DNA of 31,953 bases, from contig LPNZ01007241.1 of the NCBI GenBank assembly GCA_001655205.1, positions 1-31,953 on the forward strand. Direction: 5' to 3'. The stretch is from Lenisia limosa (Eukaryota; Breviatea). Under the pieces are notes generated by a model that had not been told where the DNA came from, did not search any database, and worked only from the letters and a program-made list of their open reading frames with translations. Shown piece by piece: positions 23,901 through 31,953 of the stretch. The position numbers and the translations under genes were made by a program. Position 1 is the first letter of the stretch, and every line of letters starts with the position of its first letter.

Positions 23901-25304
23901 TTTTAGTGCCATCGACGACGAGATTCAGAGCCAAAAAACCTCCGAGGTTCGTTTATCTTCCATCATCTCCTTGGCGTACCTCTTCCACCCTCTGACCAAC
24001 TAGGCACTTAGGATATGGTCTCGGTTCAGCACCAAAAACGTGGAAAGGTGGAAGCAACGAACAGAGAAGAGGCGAAGGGAGATGGCCGAAAAAGCTCGAG
24101 TGGAGCTGGCGAAGAGGAAACCAACTCGATTTGCAAAAGTGGGATCTTGAACCTCAAAAATGACTATTTTGACTTTTCATTTTCCACAAATATTAATTTT
24201 ATCAGCGTCTTAAGTCCCCGGTCAGGAAACCAAAAAAACCTCTTGTCTTTCCAACGCAACCCCAACTGCCCTTCCCCACTCACTCATTGGTCTGCAGGGT
24301 TACGTGCTTTTGATCAATTTGCTTACTGGATTTTTTCTGGAGCTGTCATTGCATTAACTGCTTGAGTCCTTACTTCGCAGCCACCCATAAAGCCCATCAC
24401 TGTCTCCAACAGCCACCAGTTTACTGTTCCTGGGGTGAGCCTCATTCATGACGCTCATATTATGGGAAATACCCCCTCTCTCTCTCTCTCTCCCTGATGG
24501 AGTGATGGAATGCGGTGCTGCGGAANNNNNNNNNNNNNNNNNNNNNNNNNNNNNNNNNNNNNNNNNNNNNNNNNNNNNNNNNNNNNNNNNNNNNNNNNNN
24601 NNNNNNNNNNNNNNNNNNNNNNNNNNNNNNNNNNNNNNNNNNNNNNNNNNNNNNNNNNNNNNNNNNNNNTTGACTCCTTCCCCTCCTTCTCTAGCAGTAG
24701 GCTTGCTCTTCCACACTCCGTCACATTTACTAAACCGTGGTGACCGTCTCCGTCACATAAATACTGTACATACATTTTCCAAACCGTGGTGACTGTCTCC
24801 GTCACATAAATACTGTACAGACATTTTCCAAACTTTAGTGACTGTCTTGACAATAGAGTTTATGAGTTGTATGCTTTGTACTATGAGGCTTACTCTTTGT
24901 CAAACAAGTTAGTATACTCTCACTATTATCGGGACAAAATGACAGATTATATAATCGTATCTACTTTATTTTTTCGATGGTGAACATAATACACACATTA
25001 TTCCCTCTTCAACTCTTTGCACATTCAACATTCCCAGATCCCACAACCCCTCCAAGCCCTTCCCCTTGCTCCACGAGTGCCAGAAGCCCCCATCGCTCCT
25101 CCAGTCCCCCAGCCCGTCCCGGTCAGCAGCGCCTTGGTTGTGCCGTCTCACCGCCAAGCCCCCATCGCTCCTCCAGTCCTCCAGCCCGTCCCGGTCAGCA
25201 GCGCCTTGGTTGTGCCGTCTCACCGCCAAGCCCCAATTGCGCCAGCGCCAATTGGTTCCTTCCGTCCAATGCCTGTCTGCTGGGAGAGTGGTCATTGTCG
25301 TTGA
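20519..25304 (+). CDS. Lys-rich, probably nuclear protein of unknown family
   Basis: Exons: 20519-20564 (or read on to the gap at 20648), [gap], 20988-21059, 21148-21213, 21271-[gap], 21525-21598, 21682-21761, 21819-21861, 21947-22073, 22126-22171, [gap], 22793-22887, 23015-23079, 23258-23303, 23375-23425, 23612-23681, 23779-23869, 23907-23946, 24004-24138, 24206-24244, 24381-24434, [gap], 25038-25304. Joins away from gaps keep phase. About 530 residues are readable. Order: acidic N-terminus (MEDEAFFESYEEIL; VVDDGEDGED; SQDEDEEEDDFMEDE), basic patches (PPKPRKKKASKTPSPG; KMDKKKDKSAASSS), a predicted helical core (GFIERIKTATKLSSDSIRKH; DALTTMADKQRDVF; IIMALGVYIICLEELRQL), a charged helix (ERWKQRTEKRRREMAEKARV), then a Pro-rich tail with two 24-residue repeats. 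The acidic/basic alternation and multiple KKxK clusters suggest nuclear localisation and perhaps chromatin contact. I do not recognise the family; ubinuclein and DBINO-type helices were considered without a convincing match. Confidence 0.72.
20589..20648 (+). repeat. Left arm of perfect 60-bp inverted repeat
   Basis: These 60 bases are the exact reverse complement of 22254-22313. The arm runs right up to the gap starting at 20649, so its true length could be greater. If gene E's first exon does not use the donor GTAAGC at 20565, this arm is coding. Confidence 0.95.
20649..20868. other. Assembly gap (N run) in gene E
   Basis: 220 N lie between the inverted-repeat arm and a microsatellite. Phase between exon 20519-20564 and exon 20988-21059 does not match, so at least one exon is probably hidden here if the first donor is used. 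Confidence 0.99.
20869..20960. repeat. (TGTC)n / (TC)n microsatellite
   Basis: TGTC repeats grade into a long TC dinucleotide tract, broken by one short TGTC interruption. It abuts the gap and ends about 27 bp before the acceptor at 20987, so the pyrimidine tract could also serve that splice site. Confidence 0.97.
21074..21136. repeat. Tandem duplication in gene E intron
   Basis: TTGCTAATGCCATGGCCACG followed by TTCTGTGAT recurs immediately downstream with one mismatch (unit about 30 bp). It fills most of the 88-bp intron 21060-21147, whose donor is GTGGGAGGG. Confidence 0.9.
21347..21458. other. Assembly gap (N run) in gene E
   Basis: 112 N follow GAGGGGG. The end of the exon carrying DPSDLSLLYAEG lies at or in the gap. 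Confidence 0.99.
22254..22313 (-). repeat. Right arm of perfect 60-bp inverted repeat
   Basis: Exact reverse complement of 20589-20648, with 1,605 bp between the arms. It lies in the intron after exon 22126-22171. The match ends sharply at 22313/20589. The other end is limited only by the gap at 20649. Confidence 0.95.
22553..22765. other. Assembly gap (N run) in gene E
   Basis: 213 N between exon 22126-22171 and exon 22793-22887. Phase across it (0 to 1) does not fit, so an exon is probably missing. Confidence 0.99.
24526..24669. other. Assembly gap (N run) in gene E
   Basis: 144 N in the stretch between exons 24381-24434 and 25038-25304. A TC microsatellite (about 24476-24492) lies just before it. 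Phase is compatible without an extra exon. Confidence 0.99.
24732..24846. repeat. 49-bp tandem repeat in gene E intron
   Basis: Units begin AAACCGTGGTGAC at 24732 and 24781, then a degenerate third start at 24830. Copies share CCGTCACATAAATACTGTAC. It is intronic. Confidence 0.9.
25086..25229 (+). repeat. 72-bp coding tandem repeat (24-residue unit, 2 copies) in gene E
   Basis: Units 25086-25157 and 25158-25229 are nearly identical at the DNA level, then a third begins (APIAPAPI). Each encodes APIAPPV(P/L)QPVPVSS followed by ALVVPSHRQ. The near identity of synonymous sites points to recent duplication. Confidence 0.95.
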
Positions 25305-25755
25305 ACTTGTTATTTTATTATTTCTTACCAATCATTTCAACATTTCTCTCTTACTAATGTTATCAGTGAATACCACACAGAGTAATACAGTTTTTTCAAC
25401 ATCATTCATCATATCTAGCTACGAGCTAGTTACAGTCTATTTCCCACTCAAGTTTTCAGATACCTCAAGTCCAGCCTCCTGTGAGCTTCGGGTTCACGAT
25501 AGCTACTCAGCCCCCTTCTTAGATTGTATGTTAGTTGTATATTACTGTGTAGTATGGAATGTTTCAGATTTATCTCTTTCTATTCATCAATTCAGTAACG
25601 ATAGGTTGAAATGAGATAATTTAACAAGATTACCAGGAAAGAGATACAAAAAAAAAAAACAATGCAGAAGTATATCAAAAAACACAACAACTCAACGTTG
25701 CAAAGAAGAAAGAGGTAAAGTACAAAACATAGTAGATCTAGGGCGCAAAACGGCG
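25305..25755. other. Convergent intergenic region between gene E and gene F
   Basis: This 451-bp stretch lies between two stop codons. It is open in one plus frame to 25614, but without recognisable similarity, so it is probably 3' UTR. A poly-A stretch at 25650-25660 is seen. No other feature. Confidence 0.55.
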
Positions 25756-28700
25756 TCACTCTCGAACAGGCGCATCAATGAGGGGCGGTGGCGGCGGCAG
25801 CTGAAACGAAGTCATTGACGGAATGATGAAAAACAAATCATGCAGTCCGGATTGAACCACCCCCTTCGTACATAAAGTCCAGAGATGGACTTCCTCGGCT
25901 GCATGTTAGGCGGACGATACTCCGACGTTGATGGTCGCAGGGGGGTGGTTGAGGGCGGCGGCACGCGGAAGGGTGCTGAGCCATTATTAGAGGAGTTAGG
26001 GTAACGATCATCTTACGAGGGACATAAATGGGTGAATAGGATGTCAAGATATCACACCCCAAGCCAACCTGGAGCAGCCATAGAGGATGAAAACGACATT
26101 GGTCGTGGAGGGGAACGGTTGACCGGGGCAACGTTTTCAGGCTGAGACGAAAACTGTGTTGCAGCTGGGGGTGTAGGCAGACCTAAAGTGGATAAATGGG
26201 TTAAACCCCTGAAAGTTTCACCTTTATGACTATATAGGAAGTTGACACAAGAGTCGAGGCGCGACACATCACTGGAAAGCTCTCGAACTTTAGTCGAAAG
26301 TTCCGTGTAGCTACAATGTCGGAAGCTTGGGAAAAAAATCTCAATTGAGAAAAGAGAGCACAAGAATATTATTGTTTTAAAAAATACCCATAATTTAATA
26401 GAGTGGGGCTGTGAAGCGGGAGATCTATATATCCAATTTGAAACCAACTTTTGTTTTGAGGTGTCGTGAGTTTGCTGTACAAACAGTTCCAAATCGGCCA
26501 CTCGGTGATCAAGAGAAGAGTTGCCAACTGAAAGATGAGATGTAGTCATGCTTCACTTCGAAACAGAAAAGACGAGATGAATGTTGCCTCAATAGGGGCA
26601 AAATCAGCTGATAAAGCAGGTAGGCACATACGTCTGTTTTCTGGTGCGACGGGAGAGGGCGGCATTGGGTGGGGCGGAAGTGGGAAAGTGGTGTACAGTT
26701 CAGACGGGTTCTTTGCCCTGAGAGGAAAAGGTTAAACCAATAAACTGACTCAGACACAAAACACAAGAAAAGCATTGACAAAAAGGATAAAAGTTTCAGT
26801 TTCAATCATCAGATTATTCCATCCAACCAGTCAGCCAATAGTTCGCTCCACTTGGAGCTGGGTGCCTAATGGGTGAGCAAGCGGCAAAACCCCAATGAAC
26901 AACGATGGACTGAACATGATTGACAGCCCACCTCGGCCGCCATGACCTGAAGGAGCGCCACTGCTCTGCCTGCTGCTGATGTGGCCGTAGACATGGCCTT
27001 CTCTGCTGTCTGCAGCGCCGTCTGTGCCCTGACCGAATTGTCCTCGTCAGACCGCGAGAGCGACGCAAGCTGAACGGTTGAATTAAAAAACCCTCCGAAA
27101 AAGCTAGGTAAAACAAAAAATCGGTCAAAAATAAAGAAAAATAAATAAAACTAAAGTACCCTGCCTTCCCCGTCTCCGACGTCTGTACTACCAAGGGGAT
27201 TGCGTTCGCAGAGCGGACGGGATGCGCGATGACAACACAAAACCCCCTATTTCATTCTCGATGTACCCCCTCATTGTATAGAGACGACCCATTCCATTAT
27301 ATTTGGTGGAAACTAGACCAACAATGGCCTAATTGGTGACGAGTTACGCTCGAGATTTCAAATTCAACTTTTAAATGATTCTTTTATTGTGCTGTTTTCT
27401 TTATTTTTAGCAGAGGCAGCGTACCTTATGACCGAATCGTCGAATGGCCTGCTCAGTACTCGAGTGCGTTACGGCTTGGTCATGACCTGATTGTCAGCAA
27501 AAATAACATAGTTGATAGAACTGGGAAAGAACGGAATAAAATGTTTAAGTCTTAAGCCTACGTTCCATTGTTTGGGCTGTTCTCTGGTTGATAGCGGCAG
27601 TCATTTCCGTCAACTCCACCCGGGCCCTAGGGTGTAAAGCGGAAACGAGCCTCATGTTATTTCCACTTGTTCATTACTGTGAAGGGGGGGGGGGNNNNNN
27701 NNNNNNNNNNNNNNNNNNNNNNNNNNNNNNNNNNNNNNNNNNNNNNNNNNNNNNNNNNNNNNNNNNNNNNNNNNNNNNNNNNNNNNNNNNNNNNTCAGGG
27801 CTTGCAGAGAGTCTTGGGCTTCCCGTCGGAGGTCTTCTAGTTCTGAGTGTGAGAAAAGAACAGCAAACGAAATGAAAGTAATTAGCCGTACCTTTTAGTA
27901 TGAGATGGATTTTCCCTGACTGCTCTTGGATCCGACGGTCAACTTCCCTCTCGGCCTAAAGGAGTAAAGGACACTGCTACTGCCTTCACGCAAGCGACAA
28001 CGAGAAAAGGCGAACCTTTGCCATCATGGTGTGCGACACTTCCGCTGCGATTTTGGCCGACACCTTGGCCTCTATCCTCGTTTCTAGTGTGGCCACTAAA
28101 GCATCGAGATCGCCTGCAGGCTGCNNNNNNNNNNNNNNNNNNNNNNNNNNNNNNNNNNNNNNNNNNNNNNNNNNNNNNNNNNNNNNNNNNNNNNNNNNNN
28201 NNNNNNNNNNNNNNNNNNNNNNNNNNNNNNNNNNNNNNNNNNNNNNNNNNNNNNNNNNNNNNNNNNNNNNNNNNNNNNNNCTGAGCGGTAAATGTGTCTT
28301 ATATTGGCGATTTTGGTACAAGACACCTCTAATGCCTGCCATACTTTGCATAATTTCAACCCACATTTGAACTTCTTCGTCCCTCAAATGCGATGATCGT
28401 CGTCTCTCTGACCGCCTGAAAGTTGGAGGGGTGTGGGAGGTGTCAATATGAAATGTACGTTAAAAATGAAATAATAAGGGAAACCATATCAGTCAAAAAA
28501 AAAACACAACATTCTATAGTATTACATGTAGTGTATTGTTTATTAATACAGAAAGTAGATAAAGATCATATCATATGGTATAATATAATGTTATTAGAAA
28601 TGAAAGGCAGAGAAGGCCTACTGGTGACGGCTTGGTGACCTTGACGAGTGCCTCCTCTCTGGCCTGGGGCGGTGAGGGGAGTATGAGGCAACTCTATGGC

Positions 28701-31700
28701 TAAGCATCAAACACACAGGGGAAAAGAGATGTGATTGTGTACTGGATAGCAAAACAACCAATATTACTATTTCAAACGAAGGATAACACGTGACCTGTTT
28801 GAAGAGAAACATCTGTCACTCAACCCCCTTCCAAACCTCGACTGACTTCTGGAGCGACTTCGTCTCCTGTCATTTATATCATTTCGGTCACGATGTCTTT
28901 TATCTCTTCTTTCATCCCTTGAGCCCCGTCGATCACCCCGAAGCGGCTTTGCCTCATACCGACTCTCGTGGTGCGTCCCAGCCTCCCTACCACGTTATAT
29001 GCCATACAAGATAACGAGAAACATGCATTATTAATACATGGAAAGGAGTTGCTTTGCTGAAGGTGCAAAATCAGATACTAGCTATGATATAGTATATTGT
29101 ATATATATACATATCATATAGTATATAGTGTACACTATACTATATCATCTGTATCATACATATATAGTACATGTATATCCGAAGAGAGTCCAAATAAGGT
29201 AACCCAAAGCTTACGAAGTTTGCGGGGAAGGTGTGTTGTCCCACTAAAAAGTAAACATAGCTTGGTGACGGATTCAGTTATTGTCCCAAAAACAAAAGAT
29301 AGATGTAATAGAAAAGTACGTAAAGGTGAACAAACCTCATTGTAAAGAGGTTGCTCCTCCCAATTCGGAGTGGAGTCATAGGGCACGGTTTGATACGGCA
29401 AACTCGAATACGTCATCGGCGAGGCCTGGAGTTAATGGGGAGGGGGTGAAAACGCATTGAATATCTTGAGTTAATAACATATTACTGGAGAACTGTAATA
29501 ACACCCCTGCAATACCTGTCCTAAAGATCGCATGGAAGACTCAAGACTACAAACCATCAGAAAAGAAGAAATGAAACACAATATTTGGTTGATGAGGAGC
29601 AATTATGGATTGGAACATAGGACATAATACTCACTTTGGCTCGTTCATGAAGGCGTGGGCACCAACATTGCCGTGTTGGCCAATTGTGGGTAAGGTGGTA
29701 TGGAACTGGAGCGGGCGGCATGAGTTATTCGCAATCACAGATGCTGCTCGGGCCTGGAGGTCATGACAGTGCTCAATATCATATACATAGCTATACATAT
29801 CATTTGATATATCATATGTAAACAAAACAAAACAAAACAAAAAAAAAAACAAACCTGCGCTCTATGCAGGTCTTGAATGATGGTTCTCATTTCGAGTGAA
29901 ACCGAGTTTTGCTGCTGTTGTCCTTCCGCTACATTCTGAGGCGTTAGCAGATCGGTAAAAGGGCTGAATAAGTATCAAAATAATGAGGATTAGGATTAGA
30001 TAGCCATAATCTCAATATGAATAGAATGAAAATTAGCGAAATAAAAGGTACATGTGTGTACCAGAGGCCCCACTTCCATAACAGAGGCTAAGACTTCCAC
30101 ATCTTGCTTCAGCTTGGGGACGTCTTCTTTATGGTCCGCTAAAACAGCCTCAGCTGCGTCAGCCTTCCGCTTCGTCTCGTTTCTGCTCAAGTCACAATTC
30201 TGCGTGCAACTCATCTTATAGAACCCCTCTGTTTGTATTATTATTCCAGTTTGCACCCTGCATACAAAACATTTTCAACTTCGTCAAAGTGCGGATCCAC
30301 CTTATTCAAAGCATCAGCAACGATCTGCAAATAAGTTTATTACTCAAAAAATAATATGAAAATATAGCCAAATAACAAAAACAAATATACTATCATAAAC
30401 ACATGGTAGAATAATTACCCCCCCACTTGCAGGTGGTTGTCATGTGTAGAAGCCCGGGTTTCAAGGACATGTACCCTGCTCAAAAGGGCGGCCATTTGGT
30501 TGACCATGCCACCAGAGCTGAAACTTGCCGCATTAGGCAACTGAGCTGTGGGTGTGTTATCTGTCAAAAGAGCGGACGTAATAGGAAGGGTCATCATTTC
30601 CGCAGCAGGAGCCGTGTTTCCAGCTCCGATAGCCAAATCCGTGAGAGTTGTTGGGCGTGATTGTGTGTTAAGCGTGGCAATTGGCTCGGTTTCAGGCTCG
30701 GAGTCACTTGTCACTTTAGTTGGCTTGTTCTTTCGCTTTCGATGTTCGCGTGCTTCCTTCCTTCTTTCTACCTCCTTCTTCTCCTAATACGTGAGAGTGG
30801 ACACAAATAATATGGCTTAAAGTGACACATAGGGCAAAATGTCAATATTTATCGAAAGTTTGAACACTATTCGAATAGTGAAAGGCCATCATTGATGAAA
30901 TAAAAAGGGGTTCAAACCTTACGCAGTTGCCTCTCTTCTCGCATTTCTTCCTTTTTCTTTGCCTTCTTTTCTTCCTCTCTCTTCCTTAACTCCTCTCTTT
31001 CCTCCTCGCTATCCACACTCTCTTCACTATCCTCACTATCCGAGCATTCAGGGCTCATGGTGGTGTGTGGAGCTTCAACCGGATCCTCCTCTTCCAATTG
31101 CGGTGGCGACAGGTCTACAGAATCAGCAATTATGAGAAATAACTCAGCAAAAACCTGCTTGAAAACTCCCCCCGAAAACTGAAAGCTATAGTGCCTGCGC
31201 CTCCCCCACCCTTCCTCTCCTTCCTCCCCTTGGACTGTCTCGACGCCATGGACGCGGTGCTGCGAGACGCTGCCATGTTGTTGGCCTGGAAAATGGATTC
31301 AAATGCGATGCGTGGCCGGTTCAGCCGCAGTGACCGTCGCGGTTGTGACTGCGGAGTAAAGGCTTGTTAACAAGACAGGGCAAAATATGATACAATCATA
31401 AGTTCTTCCCAAGTCATCACTACAATCAAGCTTTACTGCAGTACTCCAAGATCAAGATCGCACCTCTACGTTGGGAGTGGCGATGGACTCTGCGGCGCCA
31501 TGGCTGCTGAACTCGTCAAGGAAGGCCCCGGGTCTGCCCTGCGCAATTGACGGCGTCGAGTATGTGGAGGGCGTCGGTGATGGTGGCGGATTCTGTAATA
31601 GTGTTACTCGACCGGATTGAAATGGAGAAACATTTAAAATACCAAAATGACAACCACGAGGAGCATATTTAGGTTAAAAAAGACCGGAATGTTTCATTGT

Positions 31701-31948
31701 GCCAGTGGTGTCAACATTGGCCTACCCTGGCTGAGAGTTGTGGCGGTGGTGGTGGCGGTGAATTATCCATGGGAGGTGAGGGCTACAGCAGTAAACAATC
31801 TGTAAGGCTACATTCACTGATCACTAAATATGGTTTTCGATAATTCCCCAACAGGAACTCACAAAATGGTTTTAACCAGTTTCTTCAGTTCAAAATGAAG
31901 GCCCTACACTAACCGTAGCAGAAGGGGGTGGCGGTGGAGGGAGGGTAC
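25756..31948 (-). CDS. Large Pro-rich, acidic, coiled-coil protein with a central RS domain (5' end outside window)
   Basis: Exons (minus): 31914-31948, 31726-31782, 31464-31592, 31210-31285, 30918-31114, 30427-30783, 30271-30324, 30062-30199, 29855-29935, 29635-29753, 29516-29546, 29336-29425, 29215-29243, 28825-28986, 28622-28693, 28327-28415, 28016-[gap], 27892-27955, [gap]-27842, 27562-27626, 27425-27486, 26932-27069, 26828-26865, 26632-26717, 26449-26527, 26222-26310, 26069-26182, 25872-25975, 25756-25800. Phases agree at almost every readable join, giving about 920 residues. Order: PPPP-rich N-part, SDSEDSEESVDSEEE then a K/E/R-rich helix, Ser/Thr-rich linker, coiled-coil pieces (DHKEDVPKLKQDVEVLASVM), DSTPNWEEQPLYNE and WDNTPSP, an RS domain (RRSRSRSQSRFGR; SSRSPSRHQRSERRRSS), further helices (LDALVATLETRIEAKV; TELSTKVRELSSDVSRLDS), and a Pro-rich end (LPPPPPLIDAPVRE). 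RS domains usually mark splicing or nuclear-speckle proteins, but no RRM or zinc finger is visible. Family not recognised. The TAG at 28618 is bypassed by the donor GTAGGC at 28621. Confidence 0.78.
27695..27794. other. Assembly gap (N run) in gene F
   Basis: 100 N border a run of 11 G (C-run in gene sense). The exon carrying EDLRREAQDSLQAL runs into it and its donor is hidden. Confidence 0.99.
28125..28280. other. Assembly gap (N run) in gene F
   Basis: 156 N hide the start of the exon carrying AGDLDALVATLETRIE and most of the intron before it. Confidence 0.99.
29093..29175. repeat. AT-rich palindromic tract in gene F intron
   Basis: TATAGTGTACACTATA at 29124-29139 is a perfect 16-bp palindrome within a longer stretch made almost only of TATA, CATA and GTA steps. 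It lies in the intron between exons 29215-29243 and 28825-28986. It could form a cruciform or be simple-sequence drift. Confidence 0.7.
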
Positions 31949-31953
31949 TGAAA

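Noticed and set aside
25305-25614. Long open plus-strand frame continuing after gene E.
   Set aside because: It is in a different frame from the gene E terminal exon, has low-complexity hydrophobic content and no similarity I recognise. It is probably 3' UTR.
28616-28622. End of a separate RS-protein gene at a TAG after SPSRHQ.
   Set aside because: The bases are a GTAGGC donor. Splicing to 28415 keeps phase and continues the RS stretch, so one gene is more likely, though cDNA would decide.
1-31953. Transposons, integrated viruses, tRNA or rRNA genes.
   Set aside because: No reverse transcriptase, transposase, integrase, capsid-like reading frame, long terminal repeat, cloverleaf or rRNA-like sequence was recognised by eye on either strand.

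Overview
This is a eukaryotic nuclear window. Coding sequence is broken into many short exons (mostly 30-150 nt) separated by short GT-AG introns (about 50-480 nt, many near 100). I see no bacterial operons, Shine-Dalgarno sites, tRNA or rRNA. Splice junctions were placed by reading frame, codon phase and recall of protein families, with no tools. The gene content fits a gene-dense, extremely intron-rich unicellular eukaryote (alga or other protist): FACT subunit SPT16, an OCRL-type 5-phosphatase with ASH and RhoGAP parts, a FERM protein and an RS-domain protein. I cannot name the species. Thirteen runs of N interrupt the sequence, several of them right beside G/C homopolymers or microsatellites, so this is a draft assembly and some exons are hidden.

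Layout: (A) 1-796, minus strand, 5' part of an RRM protein. (B) 1234-9009, plus strand, SPT16 in at least 38 exons. (C) 9459-15600, plus strand, OCRL/INPP5B-type inositol polyphosphate 5-phosphatase. (D) 15884-20103, minus strand, FERM-domain protein with a Thr/Pro-rich, coiled-coil and acidic tail. (E) 20519-25304, plus strand, Lys-rich, probably nuclear protein of unknown family. (F) 25756 to beyond 31948, minus strand, large Pro-rich/acidic/coiled-coil protein with a central RS domain, read as 29 exons. A/B and D/E are divergent pairs with 415-437 bp between start codons. C/D and E/F are convergent. B and C are tandem, 449 bp apart.

The genes do not form an obvious pathway. B (chromatin), A (RNA binding), F (RS domain) and perhaps E look nuclear, while C and D look membrane- or cytoskeleton-linked. 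The neighbourhood looks like ordinary housekeeping sequence rather than a dedicated system. The most unusual signals are structural: (1) many introns start with a G-run just after the GT and many end with a C-run just before the AG; (2) numerous short tandem duplications sit inside introns, some of them copying the exon/intron junction; (3) a perfect 60-bp inverted repeat 1.6 kb apart abuts an assembly gap in gene E.
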